A stretch of DNA of 64,000 nucleotides from Chitinophaga sp. SYP-B3965 (GCF_009647655.1 NZ_WJFD01000004.1:186001-250000), one strand, 5' to 3'. Positions 1 through 7,444 are shown, numbered from the stretch's first letter. Made by a program: numbers and translations. Notes: a model not told the origin generated them from the sequence alone.

Positions 1-600
1 GCTGTCCTTCATGATGTTCAGCTTGCTCAGGATATTTTCTTTCGTAACATATTTTGCGATCTCGGAAACGGGCACATGTTCCGTGAGCAGGCCCACGCGC
101 ATGTTCTCTGCCGTCATGAACATCAGTACATCCTTGCTCTGGAAAGCATCCTGGAGGTAAGGCGTGTGACCGGTGAAATTGAAATCTGCACTTTGAATGT
201 TCTTTTTATGGATAGGCGCTGTTACCAGGCCATCGATATCTTTATTTTTCAGGCATTCAATGGCCACTGCCAGGGAACGGGCGGCATACTTGCCACCAGT
301 TTCGTTCAGGATGCCGGGAGTGATCTGCACTTCTTCTTCCCAGCAGTTGAAAACGCTCACCTGCTTTGGATTGAGACGGGAAAAATCTTTAATGCTCTGG
401 TAATTGAAGTTGTTTTCGTTGAGGAGCTTCCGGTAGAAGTTCACCGTTTTGTTGGAAGCAAATATTACAGGCGTACATAGTTCCAGCATGCGCGGATCAG
501 CGAAGGTCTTAATGATGATCTCAGTTCCAATGCTGTTAAGATCTCCAACGGAGATCCCGATCACGGGCCGGTTTATTTGTGCGGAGGCTGTTGTACTCAT
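1..600 (-). CDS. pdxA: 4-hydroxythreonine-4-phosphate dehydrogenase PdxA, C-terminus cut by window edge
   Basis: Reading the minus strand from the ATG at 598-600 gives 200 open codons that run off the window start, so this is the N-terminal part of a protein usually about 330-360 residues long. PdxA oxidises 4-phosphohydroxy-L-threonine in the DXP-dependent pyridoxal phosphate pathway. Supporting segments are PVIGISVGDLNSIGTE near residues 12-27, the substrate-binding stretch DGLVTAPIHKKNI, and FNFTGHTPYL shortly after, all typical of the family. It diverges from ksgA across a 99-base gap, and a TAnnTTTG box lies 26 bases upstream of the ATG. The family call is confident; the missing C-terminus includes metal-binding residues that cannot be checked here. 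Confidence 0.9.
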   Translation of the reverse strand, partial: MSTTASAQINRPVIGISVGDLNSIGTEIIIKTFADPRMLELCTPVIFASNKTVNFYRKLLNENNFNYQSIKDFSRLNPKQVSVFNCWEEEVQITPGILNETGGKYAARSLAVAIECLKNKDIDGLVTAPIHKKNIQSADFNFTGHTPYLQDAFQSKDVLMFMTAENMRVGLLTEHVPVSEIAKYVTKENILSKLNIMKDS

Positions 601-626
601 GCGTTTTCCTTGTAAGAATATTCCAA

Positions 627-634
627 CAAATATA
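627..634 (-). promoter_or_regulatory. Putative pdxA promoter -7 box (TATATTTG)
   Basis: The minus strand reads TATATTTG, an exact match to the Bacteroidota -7 consensus TAnnTTTG, 26 bases upstream of the pdxA start. I could not identify a convincing -33 TTG at the usual spacing, so this rests on the -7 match and its position. Confidence 0.4.
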
Positions 635-687
635 CATGGAATTGTTGACAGATTAGGAGCGAGGCGGCCAAACTCGGTAGTATTCCT

Positions 688-695
688 TAATTTTG
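688..695 (+). promoter_or_regulatory. Putative ksgA promoter -7 box (TAATTTTG)
   Basis: TAATTTTG matches TAnnTTTG exactly and ends only four bases before the ksgA ATG. Transcription from it would start at or within a base or two of the start codon, implying a leaderless or nearly leaderless mRNA. The same spacing is seen at copA. Confidence 0.45.
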
Positions 696-699
696 CGGG

Positions 700-1452
700 A
701 TGTATACGCTAAAAAAATCACTGGGTCAGCATTTCCTTAAAGATGAGATCATCTGTAAACAGATCGTAGGATCGCTGCCTGTGGAAAAGGGTATGCAGGT
801 TTTGGAAGTAGGGCCGGGGGCAGGTGCTATAACCAAATACCTCCTGGAGATCCCGGATATTCACTTCAAAGCCGTGGAACTGGATGCAGAAAAAGTGGAG
901 TACCTGGAGAAAACATTTCCGGCCATCCGGGGCAAACTGGTACTGGATAGTTTCCTGGAAACACCGGTTCCTTTTGAAGGCCAGTTCTCCGTGATCGGGA
1001 ATTTCCCTTATAATATTTCCACACAGATCATGTTCCGGGTGCTGGACTGGAGAGCACAAGTACCCAGTGTGGTGGGCATGTTCCAGAAAGAAGTGGCGGT
1101 AAGGATAGCAGCAAAAGAAGGAAACAAGGACTATGGGATACTGAGCGTATTCCTGCAACGGTTCTATGATATAGAATTCCTCTTTGAAGTACATGAAGAT
1201 GCTTTTAATCCTCCGCCGAAAGTAAAATCAGGTGTGATCCGCCTTACCAGGCTGGAAAATCCGCTGGCTGTGAAGAGTGAAAAGAAGTTCACCCTGCTGG
1301 TGAAAACAGCATTTGGCCAGCGCCGTAAACAACTGCGCAATCCGCTGAAGGGATTTTTTGATAAGGAATATTTAAAGGAACCAATATTTACAAAAAGGGC
1401 AGAAGAGCTCACTGTAGCAGACTTCGTAGGCCTTTGCGAACACATGTTATGA
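700..1452 (+). CDS. rsmA: 16S rRNA (adenine1518/1519-N6) dimethyltransferase RsmA/KsgA
   Basis: The 250-residue product dimethylates two adjacent adenines in helix 45 of 16S rRNA late in 30S assembly, using S-adenosylmethionine. The family signature QHFLKD is at residues 10-15, the SAM-binding motif VLEVGPGAGAITKYLL at about 34-49, and the catalytic motif NFPYNIS at 101-107 (the usual form is NLPYNIS). The length is at the short end of the 250-290 normal for the family. The ATG at 700 places the QHFL motif correctly. Its stop overlaps the next start in an ATGA arrangement, so the dehydrogenase downstream is probably translationally coupled. Confidence 0.96.
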   Translation: MYTLKKSLGQHFLKDEIICKQIVGSLPVEKGMQVLEVGPGAGAITKYLLEIPDIHFKAVELDAEKVEYLEKTFPAIRGKLVLDSFLETPVPFEGQFSVIGNFPYNISTQIMFRVLDWRAQVPSVVGMFQKEVAVRIAAKEGNKDYGILSVFLQRFYDIEFLFEVHEDAFNPPPKVKSGVIRLTRLENPLAVKSEKKFTLLVKTAFGQRRKQLRNPLKGFFDKEYLKEPIFTKRAEELTVADFVGLCEHML

Positions 1453-2375
1453 GCCAGAAAGTTTTAATTACCGCCAAAGTACATGAGTACCTGATCAATC
1501 AGCTGGAAGCAAAAGGATACACCGTGAATTACCAGCCCTCCATTACTTACGATGGAGTGATGCAGGAGATCCATGATGTGAAAGGGATGATCGTTACCAC
1601 CCGTATCAAAGTAGATAAGGCCATGATAGACCGTGCGGCAGAACTCTTATGGATAGGGCGTTTGGGCTCCGGTATGGAATTGATAGACGTGCCTTATGCA
1701 GAAAGCAAAGGCATTCATTGCGCCAGCAGTCCGGAAGGAAATATGGATACGGTGGGCGAGCAGGCGGTAGGTATGCTTATCATGCTCATGCATAACCTGC
1801 TCCGCAGTAACCTGCAATTGCGCGAAGGGATTTGGGAGAGAGATGGTAACAGAGCCTGGGAGTTAGGCGGTAAAACGATCGGCATTATTGGTTATGGCCA
1901 CACCGGCAGTTCATTTGCCCGTAAGCTGCGTGGGTTTGATATGCGCATCCTGGCTTACGATAAATATAAAAAAGGGTACGGTAATGACTTCGTGGAAGAG
2001 GCGGACATGGAAACTATATTCCGGGAAGCAGATGTGGTGAGTTTTCACCTGCCGCTGACAGAAGAAACCCGGCATCTGGGGAACGCAACATTCTTCGGCT
2101 CATTTACAAAACCGGTGTATGTAATGAATACTTCCCGCGGAAAAGTGGTGAACACTGCGCACCTGGTGCTGGCACTGGAAGCAGGTATAATTGGAGGCGC
2201 CTGCCTGGATGTACTGGAGAATGAAAAACTCGAAACCTTCAATGCAGAAGAGAAAGCACAATTCCAATATTTACTGCAAAATGACCGCGTGATCCTCAGT
2301 CCGCATATAGCTGGTTATTCCCATGAAGCCAGTATAAAAATGGCGCAAATTGTACTTAAAAAGCTAAACGTTTAG
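1449..2375 (+). CDS. D-isomer-specific 2-hydroxyacid dehydrogenase
   Basis: This 308-residue NAD-dependent oxidoreductase belongs to the D-2-hydroxyacid dehydrogenase family, which includes phosphoglycerate dehydrogenase and glyoxylate/hydroxypyruvate reductases. The nucleotide-binding motif GIIGYGHTGS lies near the middle. The catalytic triad is visible as Arg in NTSRGKVV, Glu in LDVLENEK and His in SPHIAGYS. I chose the ATG at 1449, which overlaps the ksgA stop by four bases; a longer version from a TTG at 1434 is less likely. No C-terminal ACT domain is present, so this is not the long SerA form and the substrate is unresolved. Just after the stop, the arms TAGCCCCT and AGGGGCTA could fold, but no T-run follows. 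Confidence 0.88.
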   Translation: MSQKVLITAKVHEYLINQLEAKGYTVNYQPSITYDGVMQEIHDVKGMIVTTRIKVDKAMIDRAAELLWIGRLGSGMELIDVPYAESKGIHCASSPEGNMDTVGEQAVGMLIMLMHNLLRSNLQLREGIWERDGNRAWELGGKTIGIIGYGHTGSSFARKLRGFDMRILAYDKYKKGYGNDFVEEADMETIFREADVVSFHLPLTEETRHLGNATFFGSFTKPVYVMNTSRGKVVNTAHLVLALEAGIIGGACLDVLENEKLETFNAEEKAQFQYLLQNDRVILSPHIAGYSHEASIKMAQIVLKKLNV

Positions 2376-2435
2376 CCCCTCTGTATTAGGGATTTTTATA
2401 TGTGAAAGGGGCTAGGGATCGGAATAAATTTTAGT

Positions 2436-2443
2436 TATATTTG
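2436..2443 (+). promoter_or_regulatory. Putative greA promoter -7 box (TATATTTG)
   Basis: TATATTTG matches TAnnTTTG and sits 77 bases before the greA ATG. The predicted transcript starts near 2450 and would carry the hairpin at 2463-2486 in its leader. Confidence 0.5.
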
Positions 2444-2462
2444 CAATAATCACTACTTAATG

Positions 2463-2498
2463 ACGTCTTTGCGCAAGCGGGGGCGTTAATTTTTTTTT
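2463..2498 (+). terminator. Attenuator-like hairpin with T-run in the greA leader
   Basis: Two 10-base arms (2463-2472 and 2477-2486) can pair, with several G-U pairs, around a GCAA tetraloop. After TAA, a run of nine Ts follows (2490-2498). The element lies downstream of the likely greA promoter and 22 bases before the ATG, so it would act on the greA transcript itself and release an RNA of roughly 50 bases. It could instead be a late terminator for the upstream dehydrogenase; its position after the promoter box argues against that being its only role. Confidence 0.5.
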
Positions 2499-2520
2499 CT
2501 AATAACTAAATCATAAGGTT

Positions 2521-2997
2521 ATGTCAGGCGTAAATTATGTAACCAAGGTAACCCTTGATTCAATGAGGGATGAACTTACGCAGCTTAAAACAAAAGGCCG
2601 CTCAGAGATTGCCAAGGCTATTTCCGAGGCACGTGAAAAAGGGGATCTGAAAGAGAATGCAGAATACGATGCCGCAAAGGAAGCGCAAGGCATGCATGAA
2701 GCCAAGATCGCTGTCCTGGAAAATGCTATTGCTACTGCAAGGATCGTGGAAGCGGATTCTATTGATACATCCAAAGTATCTGTACTCTGCAAAGTAACGA
2801 TCACCAACATGGCGAATAAAAAAACAATTACCTATCAGCTGGTGTCAGAATCTGAAGCAGATCTGAAACTGGGTAAGATCTCTGTAACTTCCCCTATCGG
2901 AAAAGGATTGCTGGGTAAGAAAGTAGGAGAGGAAGCGAGTATCATTGCGCCTAACGGCAACAACATGAAATTCAAGGTAGAAGAGATCACGATCTAA
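2521..2997 (+). CDS. greA: Transcription elongation factor GreA
   Basis: The 158-residue product matches GreA in length and architecture. An N-terminal antiparallel coiled coil (about residues 8-75) includes EAREKGDLKENAEYDAA, whose acidic tip residues (D and E) reach into the RNA polymerase secondary channel and stimulate cleavage of backtracked RNA. A C-terminal FKBP-like domain follows, ending in SPIGKGLLGKKVGEEASI. A hairpin terminator follows the gene and a HIT-family gene lies beyond it; this greA-HIT order is common in Bacteroidota. Expression may be controlled by the leader hairpin at 2463-2498. Confidence 0.97.
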   Translation: MSGVNYVTKVTLDSMRDELTQLKTKGRSEIAKAISEAREKGDLKENAEYDAAKEAQGMHEAKIAVLENAIATARIVEADSIDTSKVSVLCKVTITNMANKKTITYQLVSESEADLKLGKISVTSPIGKGLLGKKVGEEASIIAPNGNNMKFKVEEITI

Positions 2998-3018
2998 GTA
3001 AACGAAATTTATAAGCAT

Positions 3019-3052
3019 GAAGGCCTTCCGATGAGACCGGGAGGCCTTTTTT
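3019..3052 (+). terminator. Rho-independent terminator of greA
   Basis: AAGGCCTTCCG pairs with CGGGAGGCCTT (one G-T pair) across a short loop and is followed by a T-run. It lies about 20 bases after the greA stop. Confidence 0.8.
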
Positions 3053-3065
3053 AACTCAACCCGTT

Positions 3066-3455
3066 ATGACCATCTTTTCAAAGATCATCAAAGGAGAAAT
3101 TCCTGGTTACCGCATTGCTGAGAATGACAGGTTCTATGCTTTCCTGGATGTTTTCCCCTTAGTGAAAGGGCATACCCTGATCGTGCCTAAAGTAGAGACA
3201 GATAAATTTTTTGATGTGGCGGACGATCTCCTGGCGGAGTGGCTGTTGTTTGCAAAACCTATTGCCAGGGCGATAGAAAAAGCCATCCCCTGCAATCGTG
3301 TAGGATTGAGCGTGGTAGGGCTCGAGGTACCACATGCGCATATGCACCTGGTGCCCATCAACTCTGCTGATGACCTTAATTTTACCCGTTCCAAACTGAA
3401 GTTATCTCCGGAAGAATTCAGGGAAGTACAGGAAAAGATCCTGGCTCAATTATAA
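3066..3455 (+). CDS. HIT family protein (histidine-triad nucleotide-binding)
   Basis: The 129-residue protein carries the histidine triad PHAHMHLVP near residues 95-105 (His-x-His-x-His-x-x, the last two positions being L and V). Family members hydrolyse or transfer nucleotides from phosphoramidates and related adenylated substrates. The N-terminal segment IFSKIIKGEIPGYRIAEND is characteristic of the Hint branch. The gene sits 14 bases past the greA terminator. Its last six bases overlap the 3' end of the convergent response regulator. The exact physiological substrate cannot be read from sequence. Confidence 0.93.
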   Translation: MTIFSKIIKGEIPGYRIAENDRFYAFLDVFPLVKGHTLIVPKVETDKFFDVADDLLAEWLLFAKPIARAIEKAIPCNRVGLSVVGLEVPHAHMHLVPINSADDLNFTRSKLKLSPEEFREVQEKILAQL

Positions 3456-4151
3456 TGTTGATACATAGAACTTGAAGCCGATCCCGTGGAGTGTTTCGAG
3501 TTTTACTTCTTTATCGTCACTGAAGTGTTTTCTGATCTTGGTGATAAAAACATCCATGCTTCTGCCGAGGAAATAATCATCTTTTCCCCAAACGTGGTAT
3601 AGGATCTCTTCGCGTTTAAGCGTTTTGTTTGCGTTTTCGCAAAAGAATTTCAATAGGTCTGCTTCCTTTTGTGTCAGAGAGGCTTTCAATTTGCCGCTCT
3701 TGTCTGTCAGCTTGAGTTCTCCATAATCAAAGGTAGTTTTACCTACCGCAAACGTAGTCCGTTTATCTGCATTGAGCGGACGGGTACGTTTCAGGAAAAC
3801 TTCAATACGGAGTAATAATTCCTGCATGCTGAAAGGCTTGGTAACATAGTCGTCTGCACCATGTTTGAATCCGCTGATCTTGTCCTCATCCAGTGACTTG
3901 GAGGTAAGGAACAGTATAGGGATCAAGTCGTTCCGCTGCCTGATCTGCTTAGCCAGTTCGAAGCCGTTTTTCTTAGGCATAACAACATCCAGCAGGCATA
4001 TATCATACAGGCTTTTCTGAAACGTTTTCCAGGCTATTTCGCCATCTGAACAGTGGGTCACCTCGTATCCGGATTCTTCCAACCGCTTTTTGGTAATTGC
4101 ACCCAGGTTATAATCATCCTCCACTAGTAATATTCTAGCCTTCGTATCCAT
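3450..4151 (-). CDS. OmpR/PhoB-family DNA-binding response regulator (orphan 1)
   Basis: The product has 233 residues: an N-terminal receiver domain (about 5-118), with the acidic pocket in LLVEDD, the phosphoacceptor Asp in CLLDVVMP and the conserved Lys in VTKPF, followed by a C-terminal winged-helix domain (about 135-230, ending GIGFKFYVS). No histidine kinase gene is adjacent. It is paralogous to the regulator at 6740-7444, with the same architecture and similar phrases such as YFLGRSMDVFITKIRK versus YFNGRSMDVYIAKLRK. It resembles the RprY-type regulators of Bacteroidota. The 8-base inverted repeat at 4213-4238, about 60 bases upstream, could be an autoregulatory site. Confidence 0.93.
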   Translation of the reverse strand: MDTKARILLVEDDYNLGAITKKRLEESGYEVTHCSDGEIAWKTFQKSLYDICLLDVVMPKKNGFELAKQIRQRNDLIPILFLTSKSLDEDKISGFKHGADDYVTKPFSMQELLLRIEVFLKRTRPLNADKRTTFAVGKTTFDYGELKLTDKSGKLKASLTQKEADLLKFFCENANKTLKREEILYHVWGKDDYFLGRSMDVFITKIRKHFSDDKEVKLETLHGIGFKFYVSTL

Positions 4152-4212
4152 CTACGAAAAATATTAGGGGTGATAAAAGAGATAAACAATCATTATTTAA
4201 CATGTGTAACAT

Positions 4213-4238
4213 TCACTTAATACGTGTTCTTTAAGTGA
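4213..4238. promoter_or_regulatory. Inverted repeat TCACTTAA-N10-TTAAGTGA upstream of response regulator
   Basis: Perfect 8-base arms are separated by 10 bases, so the half-sites are about two helical turns apart (18 bp centre to centre). The repeat lies between the response regulator start (4151) and the ruvC 3' end, in the presumed promoter of the regulator. It is a candidate operator, or alternatively a weak stem; no T-run follows on either strand. Confidence 0.35.
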
Positions 4239-4319
4239 CTCAGCCATAATTTAGTTCAAAATAAGTACATTTTCCCAATTAACAAACAGCAGCTATGCTC
4301 TATTTGTTCAAAAGGTTAG

Positions 4320-4883
4320 CTAACCCTTTGATACTCTTTCAGGGTGTTGCTGCAGGAATTTATCCCAACCCTTGGCTTTTCCGATGCCGGCGAGGGGATT
4401 ATTTTCCTGAAAATGATGACAAACCGCCACTGCCAGCGCATCTGTAGCATCTAAGTACTCTGGTTGTTCCGTAAAGTGGAGAATCCTTTGTAACATCTGC
4501 CAAACCTGTTCCTTATTGGCATTACCGTTGCCGGTAATAGACTGCTTCACTTTTTTCGGGGAATATTCGGCTACCATTACCCCGGCCTGCATAGCTGTGG
4601 CAATAGCCACGCCCTGAGCCCGGCCCAATTTTAGCATACTCTGAACGTTCTTCCCAAAGAAAGGAGCTTCAATGGCACAACTGTCCGGCTTATGTTGCAG
4701 AATGAGTTCATTCATGCGATGGTGGATCTTCTGCAGCCTTTCATAGTGATCTTTCTTGGGGTTGAGCTTGAGTACATTCATTTCAATGATCTGAATTTTC
4801 TGGCCGGTAACGGCAATCAATCCATAACCCATGATAATAGTACCTGGATCAATGCCGAGAATTATTTTAGTGTTGTTTGCCAA
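4320..4883 (-). CDS. ruvC: Crossover junction endodeoxyribonuclease RuvC
   Basis: RuvC resolves Holliday junctions together with the RuvAB branch migration motor; ruvB lies at 7650-8696, unlinked as an operon. The catalytic acidic residues are visible in GIDPGT near residue 10, in IEAPFFGKN, and in DATDALAVAVCHH near the C-terminus. No ATG suits the N-terminus. A TTG at 4881-4883 gives MANNTKIILGIDPGT and about 187 residues, the usual length; an upstream TTG at 4943 would add 20 atypical residues and run into the divergent neighbour. The start is therefore inferred from homology and length. Confidence 0.92.
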   Translation of the reverse strand: MANNTKIILGIDPGTIIMGYGLIAVTGQKIQIIEMNVLKLNPKKDHYERLQKIHHRMNELILQHKPDSCAIEAPFFGKNVQSMLKLGRAQGVAIATAMQAGVMVAEYSPKKVKQSITGNGNANKEQVWQMLQRILHFTEQPEYLDATDALAVAVCHHFQENNPLAGIGKAKGWDKFLQQHPERVSKG

Positions 4884-4891
4884 GCGAAAGT

Positions 4892-4899
4892 TATTTTTG
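4892..4899 (+). promoter_or_regulatory. Putative promoter -7 box (TATTTTTG) for the flippase-like gene
   Basis: TATTTTTG matches TAnnTTTG and lies in the 31-base gap between the inferred starts of ruvC and the flippase-like gene. Transcription would begin near 4905, which rules out start codons further upstream and supports the unusual CTG at 4915. Confidence 0.4.
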
Positions 4900-4914
4900 C
4901 CAAAATCCGTACGT

Positions 4915-5904
4915 CTGAACAAAAGTACCAAATTAATACTCAATTACGTGTTGGGCGCTGCCCTCTTCATCTGGTTAACCTTTGCACTGTATCAGCAGAT
5001 CATGCATCAGCCAGATCTTCCTGCCGCTTGGAAGCACATGAAAGAGTCCTTAGTACAGAAAGGTGTTTTCCTTTTATTACTGGTGCTGGTGCTCATGTTC
5101 GCCAACTGGGGGCTGGAAGCCCGAAAGTGGCAATTATTAGTGCAGCCATTGGAAGAAGTGCCCTTTCACAGGGCCTTTGGGGCTATCCTGAGCGGGGTAT
5201 CCTTATCGGTGAACACCCCCAACCGGATGGGTGAATATGGAGGCCGCATCCTCTATCTGAATAACCGTAACAAGCTGAAAGCCATTGCTGCCACCATCGT
5301 GGGCAGCTTTTCACAGTTGATCACCACCATCGTGTTCGGCATGATCGGGCTGATCTTCTATATTAATAATTACGCCATGAACGAAGGGGACCATCAGTTT
5401 GTTCCCCATTTCAAGGAAAAATTATTGTTAGCAATTCTTCCGGTGATCATAGTATTGGTGTTAATGCTCTATTTTCGGTTACGGATCATCGTAGTTATAT
5501 TTGAAAAGATACCCTGGCTACGAAAAGTGAAGGTGTTTATCCAGATCATAGCCCGTTATTCACCCAAAGAACTGGAGAAGCTTTTACTCCTGAGTGCCAT
5601 ACGGTACGTGGTTTTTACGGCACAATATTTGATTTTATTATATGCGTTGGGTGTGACATTTGTGTGGTGGCAAGGGTTCTTTATGATCAATGTTATCTAC
5701 CTTGTAATGGCCATGGTACCCACTATAGCCATCGCAGAAATAGGCATCCGCGGAAAAGTGAGCGTGAGCTTCCTGGGGCTGTTAAGCGCTAATGCGGCCG
5801 GAATTCTTGCTGCAACAGTAGCCATCTGGCTGATTAACCTGGTATTACCCGCTGTAATGGGCAGCATTTTGCTGCTGGGCGTAAAAATTTTCAAGGATAA
5901 ATAG
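4915..5904 (+). CDS. Flippase-like / lysylphosphatidylglycerol synthase TM-region protein
   Basis: This is an integral membrane protein of roughly 330 residues with about eight hydrophobic segments, resembling the UPF0104/AglD-like family (flippase-like domain also found in MprF). Segments such as SVNTPNRMGEYGGR and PTIAIAEIGIRGKVS fit the family. Members are thought to move or modify lipids, but the substrate here is unknown. The upstream frame is open back to 4831, but that region is ruvC coding sequence on the other strand. The natural N-terminus appears to be LNKSTKLILNYVLGAALF, which would need a CTG start at 4915; TTG at 4897 is an alternative. The DUF3108 gene follows after 10 bases. 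Confidence 0.8.
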   Translation: MNKSTKLILNYVLGAALFIWLTFALYQQIMHQPDLPAAWKHMKESLVQKGVFLLLLVLVLMFANWGLEARKWQLLVQPLEEVPFHRAFGAILSGVSLSVNTPNRMGEYGGRILYLNNRNKLKAIAATIVGSFSQLITTIVFGMIGLIFYINNYAMNEGDHQFVPHFKEKLLLAILPVIIVLVLMLYFRLRIIVVIFEKIPWLRKVKVFIQIIARYSPKELEKLLLLSAIRYVVFTAQYLILLYALGVTFVWWQGFFMINVIYLVMAMVPTIAIAEIGIRGKVSVSFLGLLSANAAGILAATVAIWLINLVLPAVMGSILLLGVKIFKDK

Positions 5905-5914
5905 CGATTGATCG

Positions 5915-6706
5915 ATGAAGTATTTTTTAATGTTACTTATCGGGTTAACCCTTTCTGAACGCTCTCATGCGCAGGATAACTTCTGCGGGACAAAAAACAC
6001 CAGCTTTAAAGCCGGCGAATCCCTCACCCTGAAAGTATTCTACAACCTCGGCAGTATGTTCGTAGGGGCCGGCGAAGCCACTTTTAACACTAAACAAGAA
6101 AAGTATAACGGCAAAGAAGCTTATCATGTGACAGCGGAAGGCCGTACTTATCGTACGTACGACTGGATCTTTAAAGTGCGGGACAAATATGAAACTTATA
6201 TGGATACCGCCACCATGTTACCTATCCGTTTTATCCGGAATGTGAATGAAGGCGGATATAAGATCTATAATAATGTAGGCTTTAATCGTGAAGCAGCCAG
6301 CGCCACCAGTACTAACGGTACTTTTAAAGTACCTCCCTGCATCCAGGACGTGATCAGCGCTATTTACTACGCCCGCAATATCGATTTCTCCAAATACAAA
6401 CCCGGCGATAAGATCCCTTTCAGCATGTTCCTGGACGATGAAGTGTATGAGATCTATGTGCGTTATATAGGGAAAGAAGAGGTGGATACCCGTTACGGTA
6501 AATTCCGTGCCATCAAGTTCAAACCCTTGCTGATAAAGGGTAACACATTTAAGGGTGGGGAAGATATGACCGTTTGGGTGAGTGATGATGCTAATAAGAT
6601 CCCGCTTCGTATAGACAGCCCCATTTCTGTAGGAAGCATCAAAGTGGATATGATCGGTTATGCCAACCTCCGTCACGAACTGACCTCTCTGGTGAAGAAA
6701 AGATAA
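5915..6706 (+). CDS. DUF3108 domain-containing exported protein
   Basis: The 263-residue product begins with a short signal peptide (cleavage probably near SHAQ-DNF, residue 20). The DUF3108 body starts at FKAGESLTLKVFYNLG and contains the family-typical GAGEATF, and FRAIKFKPL near the C-terminus. DUF3108 proteins are exported, beta-rich and of unknown function. Starting 10 bases after the flippase-like gene, it is probably in the same transcript, which suggests an envelope role. The function is not established. Confidence 0.85.
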   Translation: MKYFLMLLIGLTLSERSHAQDNFCGTKNTSFKAGESLTLKVFYNLGSMFVGAGEATFNTKQEKYNGKEAYHVTAEGRTYRTYDWIFKVRDKYETYMDTATMLPIRFIRNVNEGGYKIYNNVGFNREAASATSTNGTFKVPPCIQDVISAIYYARNIDFSKYKPGDKIPFSMFLDDEVYEIYVRYIGKEEVDTRYGKFRAIKFKPLLIKGNTFKGGEDMTVWVSDDANKIPLRIDSPISVGSIKVDMIGYANLRHELTSLVKKR

Positions 6707-6708
6707 GT

Positions 6709-6716
6709 TATATTTG
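6709..6716 (+). promoter_or_regulatory. Putative promoter -7 box (TATATTTG) for response regulator 2
   Basis: An exact TAnnTTTG match lies two bases after the DUF3108 stop and 23 bases before the regulator ATG. The regulator may therefore be transcribed independently of the upstream pair. Confidence 0.4.
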
Positions 6717-6739
6717 TTTTAGCCTAAAAGCTTTTAATT

Positions 6740-7444
6740 ATGGAAGAACGCAAACCTAAGATACTGTTGGCGGAAGACGATACCAACCTTGGCATGGTAC
6801 TGAAGAACTACCTGGAGCTGAACGATTATGAGGTGGAACTTTGCAGGGATGGCATTCTGGCCCTTGCTGCTTTCAGGAGAGAGAAATTTGATATATGCCT
6901 GCTGGATATCATGATGCCCAATATGGATGGGTTTAAACTGGCCGAAGAGATCCGGGACGTTGATCCGGATATTCCACTCTTCTTCCTGTCTGCCAAAACC
7001 ATGAAAGAGGACATTATCCAGGGTTATAAACTGGGCGCGGATGATTACATCTCCAAACCTTTCGACAGTGAATTACTTTTACTCAAAATAAAAGCCATCC
7101 TGAAACGCAACCAGGAGCTGAACAGTAAAGAAGAAGAAACTTTCGAGTTCAGCATTGGCTCTTACGCCTTCAATTCCCGCCTCCGTACGCTGCAGAAAGA
7201 TGGTGCTGATTCGCACACGCTTTCTCCTAAAGAGAATGAACTGCTGCATATGCTTTGCGAACATAAGAATGACCTGTTACCAAGAGAAGTGGCTTTGAAG
7301 AAGATCTGGGGCAGCGATACTTATTTCAACGGCAGGAGCATGGATGTGTATATTGCGAAACTGAGGAAGTATCTGAAAGAAGATACGAATATCGAGATCG
7401 TGAATATCCATGGGAATGGGTTCCGGTTGGTGGTGAAGGATTAG
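6740..7444 (+). CDS. OmpR/PhoB-family DNA-binding response regulator (orphan 2)
   Basis: The protein has 234 residues: a receiver domain with acidic pocket LLAEDD, phosphoacceptor Asp in CLLDIMMP and conserved Lys in ISKPF, then a winged-helix output domain ending NIHGNGFRLVV. It is a paralogue of the regulator at 3450-4151. No cognate kinase is in the window, so phosphorylation must come from elsewhere or be dispensable. Three hairpins with T-runs lie downstream, between it and the convergent ruvB. Confidence 0.93.
   Translation: MEERKPKILLAEDDTNLGMVLKNYLELNDYEVELCRDGILALAAFRREKFDICLLDIMMPNMDGFKLAEEIRDVDPDIPLFFLSAKTMKEDIIQGYKLGADDYISKPFDSELLLLKIKAILKRNQELNSKEEETFEFSIGSYAFNSRLRTLQKDGADSHTLSPKENELLHMLCEHKNDLLPREVALKKIWGSDTYFNGRSMDVYIAKLRKYLKEDTNIEIVNIHGNGFRLVVKD

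Noticed and set aside
2363-2376. Palindrome GCTAAACGTTTAGC resembling a LacI-type operator
   Set aside because: It lies at the 3' end of the dehydrogenase coding sequence, spans the stop codon, and lacks the GCAA/TTGC outer bases; probably coincidental or part of a weak stem.
4831-4914. A longer N-terminus for the flippase-like protein
   Set aside because: It would be encoded opposite the ruvC start region, precedes the likely promoter box, and is unlike the family.
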